Below, piece by piece: positions 18,013 to 26,608 of a stretch of DNA of 64,000 bases. Location: NCBI RefSeq assembly GCF_040419245.1, contig NZ_JAZHOH010000001.1, positions 3,720,001-3,784,000 of the forward strand, read 5' to 3'. Each line of letters opens with the position of its first letter. Position 1 is the stretch's first letter. Below the pieces are notes generated by a model, which saw nothing but the letters and a program-made list of their open reading frames with translations, was not told where the DNA came from and searched no databases. The stretch is from Ewingella sp. CoE-038-23. GTDB taxonomy: Bacteria; Pseudomonadota; Gammaproteobacteria; Enterobacterales; Enterobacteriaceae. The position numbers were made by a program, and so were the translations under genes.

Positions 18013-18708
18013 ATGGACCCAGCTTCGGCGTCAGAATTCTATTTTGTTTTCGAGCCCATCGTCGACCCGGCAGGCAATGTGCTGGGTTTTGAAATGCTCA
18101 CGCGGCAAAATTCGCTCAATGGGCCATGCCGAAGCATTGAACATCTATTTTCTCAGCTGCATCCTGAACACAAGTTCGATATTTTTTACACCCAATTGAA
18201 TACGCTGAGCCATCAAGCGGAGTTCTTCTTAGAGCACCGGTTTAGCGTCTCTTTAAATGTGGATACGGAGATTGCCGAGGGCATCGTTCGCTCCGTGGCA
18301 TTAACCAATAGACTCAAATCTATGGGTTTTATTCGTTTAGAGATCAACGAGCACTTCTCAGAACTCTTCCACCCAAGCCCCCAGCCTCTGCTCAGCAAGT
18401 TAGCCGCCTGCTGCCCACTTTGGCTCGATGACTTCAGCGCCGATCATCAACGCTTATCGCCCGTCATGCTCAACCAGTTTGAGTGCATTAAAGTGGATAA
18501 ACATTTCTTTTGGCAGCATCAGGGCAGCGAGGAGCTGAAGTCGGTGATTCAGCAGCTAGGCCGCAGCTGTCAGGGCGTCATTGTCGAAGGGGTGGAAACC
18601 TCCGAGCAGCTCAGAGGTTTAAAATCACTGAATATCAAGGGGATGCAGGGTTATTTATGGCCTGCCAGATTCCAACATAATCTGCAAAGCAGAGTGAGTA
18701 TCGACTGA
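18013..18708 (+). CDS. Stand-alone EAL-domain cyclic-di-GMP phosphodiesterase
   Basis: 231 residues, all EAL domain. The signature reads E-M-L (Glu27-Leu29). The other catalytic positions appear intact: Asn82, Glu110, Asp139-Asp140 (LDDF), Lys160 (IKVD), Glu192 (VEGVET) and Gln212 (QGY). It should therefore hydrolyse c-di-GMP. Its size and the C-terminal QGYLWP also recall the YdiV/MrkJ group, some members of which are inactive adaptors. It follows the LuxR gene and probably shares its transcript. It converges directly on the next gene, with no spacer. Confidence 0.82.
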   Translation: MDPASASEFYFVFEPIVDPAGNVLGFEMLTRQNSLNGPCRSIEHLFSQLHPEHKFDIFYTQLNTLSHQAEFFLEHRFSVSLNVDTEIAEGIVRSVALTNRLKSMGFIRLEINEHFSELFHPSPQPLLSKLAACCPLWLDDFSADHQRLSPVMLNQFECIKVDKHFFWQHQGSEELKSVIQQLGRSCQGVIVEGVETSEQLRGLKSLNIKGMQGYLWPARFQHNLQSRVSID

Positions 18709-19425
18709 TTAAGGCTGTACGCGAACAAATGTCCCCGCAGCCTGCACGTTCATGCCAAAGCCACAGTCACCGTCGGTATGCAATTTGACAGTTTCTGGCG
18801 CGAATTCCATGCTCACTTTACACTCTCCGCCGCCCGCGTTCTGGTCATCTGCCTGATTGTAAACCGCTTTGCCGTCTTTCACGGCCGTCACCACCGAGAA
18901 TTCGCCGGTATTCGGCCCGTAATAGAGCGACATCAGCCCCATGTACATGCCGCTGAAATCGATTTTAAACTGGGCTTCTTCCGCTTTGACATCCACTTCG
19001 TTCCAACTGCCGTAACCGGCATATTGCCAATACTGCCCGGCCACGCTGGGTGCGGCAGGCAAGGCATCGAGCTGGGGTTGGATTTGGCTAAGATTAAATT
19101 GTGATTTTTTATCATCCGGCGCCAGCATCAGCCAGGCTTTAGCTTTGCGATATTGCCCCTGACGGATATAGGTCAGCGCGATGTTGTTGTAGGCCGTGGC
19201 GATAGTGTCCTGCGGCTTGTGGCAAAACTCGCTCCAGGCCACCTGATCGCGGAATAGCTCGCGCGCTTTGTCATAAGCGCCTTGCTGATAAGAGACTTTC
19301 CCCGCCGCCGCGTAAATCCCCGCCTTCAGACAATCCTTTTCAATATCAGGCTCATCGATTTTCGCCAATACCTGAAGACTGACAGAACAGCCCGCCACCA
19401 GCAGCAAATTCAACCCCAATTTCAT
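18709..19425 (-). CDS. TPR-containing exported protein of unknown function
   Basis: 238 residues from ATG 19425. The N terminus is a signal peptide. L-V-A-G-C (Cys13) fits a lipobox, but a Sec cleavage after LQVLA is also possible. Residues about 35-105 contain two TPR-like helix pairs (AAAGKVSYQQGAYDKARELF and AYNNIALTYIRQGQYRKAK). The C-terminal 110 residues are beta-rich and unrecognised, with two conserved-looking cysteines in GGECKV and GDCGFG. No function is assigned. It is divergent from the ABC exporter gene. Confidence 0.7.
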   Translation of the reverse strand: MKLGLNLLLVAGCSVSLQVLAKIDEPDIEKDCLKAGIYAAAGKVSYQQGAYDKARELFRDQVAWSEFCHKPQDTIATAYNNIALTYIRQGQYRKAKAWLMLAPDDKKSQFNLSQIQPQLDALPAAPSVAGQYWQYAGYGSWNEVDVKAEEAQFKIDFSGMYMGLMSLYYGPNTGEFSVVTAVKDGKAVYNQADDQNAGGGECKVSMEFAPETVKLHTDGDCGFGMNVQAAGTFVRVQP

Positions 19426-19567
19426 CGAACACCTTTTTCTTATAACCAAATGGAACTTTTTGCAGGAAAAACATCCTTACATGTGTGCCATTGCCCTCTC
19501 GCGCTGGCTGACCCATTCTGGGATGATTACGCATTCACAACATGAATATATTGAAACATGGCTATTT

Positions 19568-21307
19568 ATGACTAACAAACCTGGGAAATCGGCACCTTGG
19601 CGTGCTGTCTGGCAGTTGATTAAGCCTTATTGGCTTTCCGAAGAGAAGTGGCGTGCCTGGGGCATGTTATCCGCCATCATTATCCTCTCATTGGCCGGCG
19701 TCTATCTGAGCGTCCAGCTAAATGAATGGAACAGAGTCTTTTACGATGCGCTGCAAAATCGTAATTACCCCGTATTCAAAGCCCAGCTGTTGAAATTCAC
19801 CTGGCTTGCACTGATCTTTATCGTCATTGCCATCTACAAAGTCTATCTGACCCAGGGCCTGCAAATGAGCTGGCGTCGCTGGATGACCGAAGAGTATATG
19901 GACAAGTGGCTGGGCAATCACGCCTATTATTACACGGAGTATCAGCATCAGGTCGATAACCCCGACCAGCGTATTGCTGAGGACCTCAACGCGCTGACCA
20001 GCGGCACCCTTTCGCTGGTGCTTGGCCTGCTATCCAGCGTGGTCACGCTGTTCTCCTTTGTCTTTATTCTGTGGTCGATCAGCGGCCCGCTGACCTTTAT
20101 GTTTTCCTCCCATGAATTCACCATTCCGGGCTACATGGTGTGGTTCGCCCTGCTCTACGCGGTGGTCGGCTCGGTGATTGTCTGGTGGGTGGGTAAGCCA
20201 TTGGTTCGTTTAGGATTCAACCAAGAATGGTTCGAAGCAAACTTCCGTTTTGGCCTGATCCGTATCCGTGAGAACAGCGACGCCATCGCCCTTTATCACG
20301 GTGAGAAGAGTGAACGCGACCAGCTGAGCAGCAAGTTTGAATCCATCAAAACCAACTGGTGGTCGATTATGAAAGTGACCCGTCGCCTCAACGTGGCGTC
20401 CACTTTCTATGCCCAGTTCGCTAACATCTTCCCGATTCTGGTGGCTTCGCCGCGTTACTTCTCCGGCGCCATCCAGATGGGTTCCTTGATGCAAATCTCC
20501 TCGGCCTTTGGTCAGGTGCAGGGCGCATTGTCGTGGTTTATCGGCGCCTTCACCGATTTAGCCAGCTGGAAAGCCTGTGTTAACCGTCTGGCCGGTTTTA
20601 ACGCCGCCATTGAACAGGTGAACGCCCAGCCGCGCGGCATTGACGTGCGCGAATCCGACAAACTGGATCTACAACTCGACGATTTAACCCTCAAGCTGCC
20701 GAACGGCACCGCGCTGTTCAGCAATGTCTCCGCCAGCCTGCAGGCCGGTGAGCGCGTGCTGATCGCCGGCCCGTCTGGCTGCGGTAAGTCCACCCTGCTG
20801 CGCGCTATCGCCGGTATCTGGCCTTACGGCGCGGGCAGTATTCACCTCGCCGCAGGCAAAAATTATTTGTTCCTGCCACAGCGCAGTTATATTCCGATTG
20901 GCACTTTGCGCGAAGCGCTAAGCTACCCGCAGTCAGATCGTGAATACACTGACGACCAGCTGATTACCGTGTTGGAACAGTGCTGCCTGCCGCATCTGCA
21001 AAGCGTGCTGGATGACTATGCCAACTGGAGCCAGCGCCTGTCGCCGGGTGAGCAACAGCGCCTGTCGTTTGCTCGTGCACTGCTGATTAAGCCTGCCATT
21101 CTGTTCCTCGACGAAGCCACCAGCGCGCTGGATGACGAAACCGAGCAGCGCATGTACAGCTTGTTAGTCAGCGAATTGCCTGGCACTTCGGTGATAAGCG
21201 TAGCGCACCGCAATACCGTCGCCAAGTACCACCAGCACTGCTGGCGCTTCAAACGCAGCGAAGAGGGCGGCAGCCACTTCTCGGCGTCCGCGCTATTACC
21301 TGAGTAA
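19568..21307 (+). CDS. SbmA/BacA-YddA-like ABC transporter (fused permease-ATPase)
   Basis: 579-residue half transporter. The N-terminal membrane domain (about 20-320) belongs to the ABC_membrane_2 / SbmA-BacA type with the NPDQRIAED signature. The C-terminal ATPase (about 370-560) has Walker A GPSGCGKST, the signature LSPGEQQR, Walker B ILFLDEAT and the H-loop VAHR. It resembles E. coli YddA and the very-long-chain acyl/peptide transporters. The substrate is unknown. The start is uncertain: ATG 19568 fits the family N terminus but lacks a clear ribosome-binding site. Confidence 0.85.
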   Translation: MTNKPGKSAPWRAVWQLIKPYWLSEEKWRAWGMLSAIIILSLAGVYLSVQLNEWNRVFYDALQNRNYPVFKAQLLKFTWLALIFIVIAIYKVYLTQGLQMSWRRWMTEEYMDKWLGNHAYYYTEYQHQVDNPDQRIAEDLNALTSGTLSLVLGLLSSVVTLFSFVFILWSISGPLTFMFSSHEFTIPGYMVWFALLYAVVGSVIVWWVGKPLVRLGFNQEWFEANFRFGLIRIRENSDAIALYHGEKSERDQLSSKFESIKTNWWSIMKVTRRLNVASTFYAQFANIFPILVASPRYFSGAIQMGSLMQISSAFGQVQGALSWFIGAFTDLASWKACVNRLAGFNAAIEQVNAQPRGIDVRESDKLDLQLDDLTLKLPNGTALFSNVSASLQAGERVLIAGPSGCGKSTLLRAIAGIWPYGAGSIHLAAGKNYLFLPQRSYIPIGTLREALSYPQSDREYTDDQLITVLEQCCLPHLQSVLDDYANWSQRLSPGEQQRLSFARALLIKPAILFLDEATSALDDETEQRMYSLLVSELPGTSVISVAHRNTVAKYHQHCWRFKRSEEGGSHFSASALLPE

Positions 21308-21325
21308 GCTTTAACACTCGCCTTC

Positions 21326-21361
21326 CTTGCCTCTTCTCGCCCCTGCGCGGGGAGAGGCAAG
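21326..21361. repeat. Palindromic hairpin after the ABC gene
   Basis: CTTGCCTCT and AGAGGCAAG bracket an inner CGCCCC / GGGG stem. No T run follows, so it may be an mRNA-stabilising hairpin or an intergenic repeat and not a terminator. Confidence 0.6.
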
Positions 21362-21405
21362 ACAAAACCCATCCTAGCGCACAATTCTCCGCCTCAAATT
21401 TGTTC

Positions 21406-21429
21406 AATTGTATACCCCGCTATACAATT
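21406..21429. promoter_or_regulatory. Inverted-repeat operator before the GntR gene
   Basis: AATTGTATA, six bases, TATACAATT: a perfect nine-base inverted repeat 22 bases before the gntR-type start codon. It is likely the regulator's own operator. The half-site TTGTATA recurs upstream of the PTS gene. Confidence 0.7.
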
Positions 21430-21451
21430 AATTTTGACAACCGGAGGGCTG

Positions 21452-22204
21452 ATGAAAATCGACAAAACCTCGTTCGTACCGCTTTATCTACAAATAGAAC
21501 AGCAGCTTACTGAACGGATCAGCGCCGGAGAGATCAAACCTGGCGATCCGATCCCCACCGAAGCCGCGCTGTGTGACATTTATGGCGTCTCGCGCATGAC
21601 AGCGCGCAAGGCGGTGGACTATCTGGTGCGCCAAGGTCGGGTCGAACGTTTTCGCGGGCGCGGCACCTTTGTGGTGAAAAAGGCACTGACGCGCAAAGTG
21701 AACCTGCCTCTCGACCGCCACCTGACCTCCAGCGAGCTGGCGGTTGAAATCAACGCGCCGATTGAAAACCGCGTGCTGGCTTTCGAGTGCGTCTCGGCCA
21801 CGCCCGACATCGCCAACGCGCTGCAAGTCCCGGTCGGCACGGCCCTGCACTTTATGGTGCGCCTACGCCTGCTGGGGGAAGAGCCTTTTGTTTATGAGCA
21901 GTGCTGGCTACTGGCGGATCTGTTCCCCGACCTGACACCACGGCATCTGGAAACCTCGAAATACGCCTATCTGCGCTCTAGAGGTTATGAACCGGCAGGC
22001 AGCAATAAGCAGATATCGGCAGAACTTCCCGCCAATGAAATCCGTCTGGCCCTGCACCTGTCGCGCGATGAGCCGGTGCTACACGCCCACGCCATCTCGG
22101 AATTCACCGACGGTACGCTGTTTGAAGTCTCAGACGTGTATTACAACCAGAAGCACTACAGCTTCAGCATTCGGGCCAGAGTCAAAGGCAAAGAGCAAAA
22201 ATAA
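21452..22204 (+). CDS. GntR family regulator, HutC/UTRA subfamily
   Basis: 250 residues: winged helix-turn-helix at about 8-72 (PLYLQIEQQLTERISAG to FRGRGTFV) and a UTRA ligand domain at about 90-240. Start 21452 has GGAGG five bases upstream. Regulators of this group (TreR, MngR, FrlR, AglR-like) sense phosphorylated sugars. It converges on a PTS permease gene with which it shares an operator half-site, so it is the probable repressor of that transporter. The inducer is unknown. Confidence 0.88.
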   Translation: MKIDKTSFVPLYLQIEQQLTERISAGEIKPGDPIPTEAALCDIYGVSRMTARKAVDYLVRQGRVERFRGRGTFVVKKALTRKVNLPLDRHLTSSELAVEINAPIENRVLAFECVSATPDIANALQVPVGTALHFMVRLRLLGEEPFVYEQCWLLADLFPDLTPRHLETSKYAYLRSRGYEPAGSNKQISAELPANEIRLALHLSRDEPVLHAHAISEFTDGTLFEVSDVYYNQKHYSFSIRARVKGKEQK

Positions 22205-22230
22205 AGGCTGACCCCAGGGCCAGCCTTCTT
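22204..22230. terminator. Bidirectional terminator between gntR-type and PTS genes
   Basis: The stem AAGGCTG (22204-22210) / CAGCCTT (22221-22227) has TTCTT on the plus side and TTTATTTTT on the minus side. It separates the two convergent genes. Confidence 0.75.
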
Positions 22231-22255
22231 ACTTCTTACTCTTCTTCAACACGCA

Positions 22256-23854
22256 TTAGCTAATACCGGAAAGCTCGGCTTTCACCAGATTCGCCACCTG
22301 CTCGACCTGCGGGCCGTAAATCACGTGCACGTCATTGTCAGTCACGCGCTTCACGCCCATCGCCCCGGTTCTCAGCAGCTTGTCATCTTGCACCTGCGAC
22401 ATATCCTTCACCTTCACGCGCAGGCGGGTAAAGCAGCAATCCACCTGAGAGATATTGCCTTCGCCGCCCAGCCCAAGAATGATGTCTTTGGTCTTCTGGT
22501 TGCCTTCGGCGGGCTTGGCGCGCTCTTCGGCATCATTCTCATCTTCACGCCCCGGCGTTTTGATCTGCATGCGTAAGATCACCCAGCGGAAGCTGAAGTA
22601 GTAGATTGGCGCGTAGATGATCCCAAGGATCAGCGGGTACCACCAGTGGGTTTTCGCCCCGCCCAGCACCCCAAAGATCAGGAAGTCTATCGCCCCACCC
22701 TGCACGTTACCGATCATCACGTGGAACATCTGCATCAGCACAAATGAGATCCCGGTCAGCACGGCGTGCAGCACGTAGAGTACCGGCGAAACAAAGATAA
22801 AGCAGAACTCCAGCGGCTCGGTGATCCCGGTGGTGAAGGAGGCCAGCGCCCCGGCTAGCATCAAGGCTTTCACCCGCCCTTTGTGCTCGGGCCGCGCGCA
22901 GTGATACATCGCCAGCGCCGCCGCAGGCAGTCCAAACATCATCACCGGGATTTTACCCTGCGCCAGGAAGCGCGTGGCCTGCTGGGTGACGGTATCGGTA
23001 ATAGCGCCGGGATTGGCCAGCGAGGCGTTGAAAATATTCAGCGCGCCGACGATGCTCTGATTATCCACCGTCGTCACCCCGCCGATTGGCGTGAAACGCA
23101 CGGTTTCGTTGATGATGTGATGCAAACCGGTGGGGATCAGTAAACGCTCAGAGGTGGCGTAAATAAAGGTGCCTATCTCGCCGGTGCGCCCGATTAACTC
23201 TCCCACCCACTGAATGCCCTCAGCGACGGTCGGCCAAACCAGCGACATCAGCACGCCGACGATTGGCAGCACCAGCACGGTAATAATCGGTACAAAGCGC
23301 CGACCGCCGAAGAAGGCGATGGCCGTCGGTAAGGTGATGGTGTAGAAGCGATTGTGTAGCCACATGGTGATCAAACCGACCAAGACCCCGCCCAGCACGC
23401 TCATGTTATAGGTGAAAATACCCAGCGTTTGGGTGAACTCAGCGGCGTAAATCATCGCCTCACTTTGCGACATGCCCTGCGCGGTAAGGTGCGCCACGCT
23501 GATGGTGTCTGGCGTAATATTCTGCGCCAGTAAGCTATAATTAACCCCAACGTGCAGCCCCACAAAGCCGATCACTGCAGAGAAAGCCGCCGTGGCTTTC
23601 TCTGCATTGGCCAGCCCCATTGCCGTCGCAACGGCAAAGAAAAGCGGCAGGTTGGCGAACAGCGCGCCGGAAACCTGACGAATAAAGCCGATCACCAGTT
23701 GTAAGGATTTTATCTCAGCGAACGCTTCGCCGGTCACCGCAGGGTTCTGCAATGCCGCCGCCAGCCCCAAAAATATCCCGGCTGCCGCGATCACCGAGAT
23801 CGGTGTCATCAGCGCTTTACCCAGATCGTGGATTTTGCTGCCTAATTTGATCAT
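22256..23854 (-). CDS. PTS permease EIICB, glucose/alpha-glucoside type
   Basis: 532-residue phosphotransferase permease. The EIIC domain (about 1-430) has many membrane segments and the motif GITEPLEF. It is joined to an EIIB domain (about 455-530) with the phosphorylated cysteine in CCFTRLR. There is no EIIA, so it should use the glucose EIIA (Crr). It is related to MalX, GlvC and alpha-glucoside EIICB proteins. No phospho-glucosidase lies beside it, so the sugar is uncertain. The start at 23854 has AAGGGG upstream. Confidence 0.85.
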   Translation of the reverse strand: MIKLGSKIHDLGKALMTPISVIAAAGIFLGLAAALQNPAVTGEAFAEIKSLQLVIGFIRQVSGALFANLPLFFAVATAMGLANAEKATAAFSAVIGFVGLHVGVNYSLLAQNITPDTISVAHLTAQGMSQSEAMIYAAEFTQTLGIFTYNMSVLGGVLVGLITMWLHNRFYTITLPTAIAFFGGRRFVPIITVLVLPIVGVLMSLVWPTVAEGIQWVGELIGRTGEIGTFIYATSERLLIPTGLHHIINETVRFTPIGGVTTVDNQSIVGALNIFNASLANPGAITDTVTQQATRFLAQGKIPVMMFGLPAAALAMYHCARPEHKGRVKALMLAGALASFTTGITEPLEFCFIFVSPVLYVLHAVLTGISFVLMQMFHVMIGNVQGGAIDFLIFGVLGGAKTHWWYPLILGIIYAPIYYFSFRWVILRMQIKTPGREDENDAEERAKPAEGNQKTKDIILGLGGEGNISQVDCCFTRLRVKVKDMSQVQDDKLLRTGAMGVKRVTDNDVHVIYGPQVEQVANLVKAELSGIS

Positions 23855-23910
23855 CCGTTCCCCTTAATCAGTTGGCGAAAAAAGAACCACCTATTGAGTA
23901 AAGACCATAA

Positions 23911-23928
23911 TGTATAGTTGTATAGACA
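23911..23928. promoter_or_regulatory. Putative GntR-type operator upstream of PTS gene
   Basis: TGTATAGTTGTATAGACA contains TTGTATA, the half-site of the palindrome in front of the GntR gene, in tandem with a second TGTATAG. It lies about 57 bases before the PTS start codon. Confidence 0.5.
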
Positions 23929-23952
23929 TAATGACCGAGAGTATGAATGGGA

Positions 23953-24321
23953 TCACAGTTTGGGGGGGAGTTGGAGCTGGTTGATATATCGCCTCAAGAA
24001 ATCTAAAACCTCCTTTTTTTCATTCATGATTTGCCGATTAGTGAAGCGCAGCACGGTCATTCCTAAACCGCCAAGAAAATGTGTTCTCACTTCATCAGCT
24101 GATTTTTCTTCATCAGAAAAATGGCTATCTCCGTCAATCTCTACGATAAGCCTGACTTCTGATGCATAGAAATCAACAATGTAGCGCCCGAATCCCTGTT
24201 GACGGCGAAATTTGACACCGAGTGATTTACCTCTCACTGCCTGCCAGAAAATAAACTCGGGATAGGTTAAGTTGTGTCTCAATTTCCGCCGAAAAACCTT
24301 TTGCTTCGAATCATTGAACAT
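23953..24321 (-). CDS. DUF559 domain protein (Vsr-like endonuclease fold)
   Basis: 122 residues, the whole being a DUF559 domain. Visible core motifs are FRRQQ (38-42), IVDF with Asp50, and EIDGDSH with Glu61, Asp63 and His67, the pattern of the Vsr/PD-(D/E)xK-like fold. Members occur widely beside intergenic repeats in bacterial genomes. The biochemical role is not established. Two inverted copies of a GC-rich palindromic repeat lie upstream (24343-24381 and 24486-24523). Confidence 0.82.
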   Translation of the reverse strand: MFNDSKQKVFRRKLRHNLTYPEFIFWQAVRGKSLGVKFRRQQGFGRYIVDFYASEVRLIVEIDGDSHFSDEEKSADEVRTHFLGGLGMTVLRFTNRQIMNEKKEVLDFLRRYINQLQLPPKL

Positions 24322-24342
24322 GACATTCGTTCCCTGTGTGAA

Positions 24343-24381
24343 TACCCCATCCCAGCCTTCCCCTTTCCAGGGGAAGGAGTC
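24343..24381 (+). repeat. GC-rich palindromic intergenic repeat, copy 1
   Basis: The sequence begins TACCCCATCCCAGCC and continues with a TTCCCC / GGGGAA hairpin and AAGGAG. It matches copy 2, reverse-complemented, at nearly every position. Confidence 0.8.
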
Positions 24382-24485
24382 GCCCCAGCATAAAATTAAC
24401 TGCGGTGCCTAGACTGAATTTTGGAAGAGTTATGCGAGAGACATTCCAATAATCATCTGATATTTAATAAGAAATAGGAGCCTTA

Positions 24486-24523
24486 GCTCCTCCCCCTGAT
24501 AAGGGGGAGGCTGGGAGGGGGTA
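24486..24523 (-). repeat. GC-rich palindromic intergenic repeat, copy 2
   Basis: On the minus strand it begins TACCCCCTCCCAGCC and continues with a CTCCCCC / GGGGGAG hairpin. It is inverted relative to copy 1, about 105 bases apart. The remaining gap up to 24697 holds no gene, only the leader of the next gene. Confidence 0.8.
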
Positions 24524-24697
24524 TTGCAGACATCACCAAACTCACCCAATACCACCAAGAATCCACAGCCACCCCCCCAACTTCCTACAAAACATCTCCT
24601 TATGTTAAAATTGTTAAAAATATTACTACCCATAACAGCCTTACTTTTACCGCGCCTCTCCAAACGCGGGTTAATCAAGACTCTTTAAGGAAGCACT

Positions 24698-26608
24698 ATG
24701 GCTATCTCTCGCCGCGATTTTCTCAACGGTGTGGCTATTACCGTCACTGCCGGCATGACGCCGTGGCAGGCGCTGCAGGCCTCGCCGCAAACCGCGACGC
24801 AAACGCTCTATTATCCGCCTTCGCTCACTGGGCTGCGCGGCAACCATCAGGGCTCTTATGAGGCGGCGCACCTGCTTGGGCGCGAAGGCAAAAAAGTGGA
24901 TCCTTCCAGCCTGCCGATTGAGGGTGAATTTGATCTGGTGATTGTCGGCGCGGGCATCAGCGGGCTGGCGGCGGCGTGCTTCTGGCAGGAGCAGCATGGC
25001 AAGCAGCAACGTATCCTGCTGCTGGATAACCACGACGACTTTGGCGGTCACGCCAAGCGCAATGAATTTCACGTCGAAGATAAAACTATTCTCGGCTACG
25101 GCGGCAGTGAGTCTTTTCAGTCACCGCGCACCAATTTCAGCCCGGTGGCGATGGGCCTGCTGAAGACGCTGGATGTCGATGTCGAGCGCATGGCGAAAGA
25201 CTTCGACCAGACCTTCTACCCGGACCTGCACCTCAGCCGCGGCGTCTATTTCGACCGCAAAAACTTCGGCGTGGATAAAATCGTCAGTGGCGATCCGGGC
25301 CGCGCCGTGGCCGATGACATCCCGCCAGAGCGCCTCAACGGCCGCGACATCAGCGACTTTATTAGCGATTTCCCGCTGTCGGACGCCGACCGTAAAGCCT
25401 TGATTGCGCTGCATACGGAGTCGAAAGATTATCTGGCAGGCATGAGCAAAGAGCAGAAAATCGAGTGGGTCGATAGCCACAGCTACACCCAGTTCCTGCG
25501 CGAAAAAGTGGGCTTGAGCGAAATCGCCATTCGCTACTTCCAGCAGCGGACCAACGATTTTCAGGCCGTGGGCATTGACGCCACCTCGTGCAGCGACGCG
25601 CGGATCTGCGCCCTGCCGGGTCTGGAAGGCATGGGCTTACCGCCGCTAGACGCCGAATCCCTCGCCGACCTCGACGAGCCTTACATCTTCCACTTCCCGG
25701 ATGGCAACGCCGGTCTGGCGCGGCTGATGGTGCGCCATCTGATCCCGGAAGTGGCGCCGGGCAGCACCATGGACGACGTGGTGCTGGCGAAATTCGATTA
25801 CAGCCAGCTCGACCGCGACGGCGCGCCGGTGCGCCTGCGCCTCAACAGCACCGGCATGCACGTCGAAAACATTGAGCATCAGGGCAAGCCTGCGGTGGAA
25901 GTCACCTACATGACCGGCAGCAAGCTGCACCGCGTGCGCGCCGGGCAGGCGGTGATGGCGGGGTATAACATGATGATCCCCTATCTGGTGCCGGAGATGC
26001 CGGAAGAGCAGAAAGCCGCGCTGAAGGAGAACGTCAAAGCGCCGCTGGTTTATTCCAAAGTGGTGATCCGCAACTGGCAGCCGTTCATCAAGCTTGGTGT
26101 GCATGAGATTTACTCCCCCGCCGCGCCCTACAGCCGCGTCAAGCTCGACTATCCGGTCAACATGGGCGGCTACCAGCACCCGCGCGACCCTAACCAGCCC
26201 ATTGGTCTGCATATGGTTTACGTGCCGACCCTGCCGGGCAGCGGCCTCAGCCCGCGCGAGCAGTCGCGCAAGGGGCGCGCGCTGTTACTGGGCACCTCGT
26301 TTGACGCCCACGAGAAGATGATCCGCGAGCAGCTGCAAGGCATGTTCGGCGAAGCCGGTTTTGACCATGAGCGCGACATCATGGCGATCACCGTCAATCG
26401 CTGGTCCCACGGCTACTCCTACTTCCTCAGCGGCATGTTCGATGATGAAGCCGAAGCGCAGAAAACCATTCAGCGCGCCCGCCAGCCGGTCGGCCGTATT
26501 ACCATAGCCAACTCCGACGCAGACTGGAGTCCGTACGCCAACTCGGCCATCGATCAGGCGTGGCGCGCCGTCAACGAACTGACCGCCATGAAGAAGGTGA
26601 ACGCATGA
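24698..26608 (+). CDS. Tat-exported FAD oxidoreductase, spermidine dehydrogenase-like
   Basis: 636 residues. The N terminus has a twin-arginine signal (S-R-R-D-F-L at 4-9), so the folded flavoprotein is sent to the periplasm. The FAD dinucleotide fold has GAGISG at 84-89 after VIVG. The segments YYPPSLTGLRGNH and LDNHDDFGGHAKRNEF are, as I recall, characteristic of SpdH-type spermidine dehydrogenases of Pseudomonas and Citrobacter. These oxidise spermidine and pass electrons to a cytochrome. The cytochrome c gene overlaps its stop by four bases. The assignment to polyamine substrates is by family only. The start has AAGGAAG upstream. Confidence 0.8.
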   Translation: MAISRRDFLNGVAITVTAGMTPWQALQASPQTATQTLYYPPSLTGLRGNHQGSYEAAHLLGREGKKVDPSSLPIEGEFDLVIVGAGISGLAAACFWQEQHGKQQRILLLDNHDDFGGHAKRNEFHVEDKTILGYGGSESFQSPRTNFSPVAMGLLKTLDVDVERMAKDFDQTFYPDLHLSRGVYFDRKNFGVDKIVSGDPGRAVADDIPPERLNGRDISDFISDFPLSDADRKALIALHTESKDYLAGMSKEQKIEWVDSHSYTQFLREKVGLSEIAIRYFQQRTNDFQAVGIDATSCSDARICALPGLEGMGLPPLDAESLADLDEPYIFHFPDGNAGLARLMVRHLIPEVAPGSTMDDVVLAKFDYSQLDRDGAPVRLRLNSTGMHVENIEHQGKPAVEVTYMTGSKLHRVRAGQAVMAGYNMMIPYLVPEMPEEQKAALKENVKAPLVYSKVVIRNWQPFIKLGVHEIYSPAAPYSRVKLDYPVNMGGYQHPRDPNQPIGLHMVYVPTLPGSGLSPREQSRKGRALLLGTSFDAHEKMIREQLQGMFGEAGFDHERDIMAITVNRWSHGYSYFLSGMFDDEAEAQKTIQRARQPVGRITIANSDADWSPYANSAIDQAWRAVNELTAMKKVNA

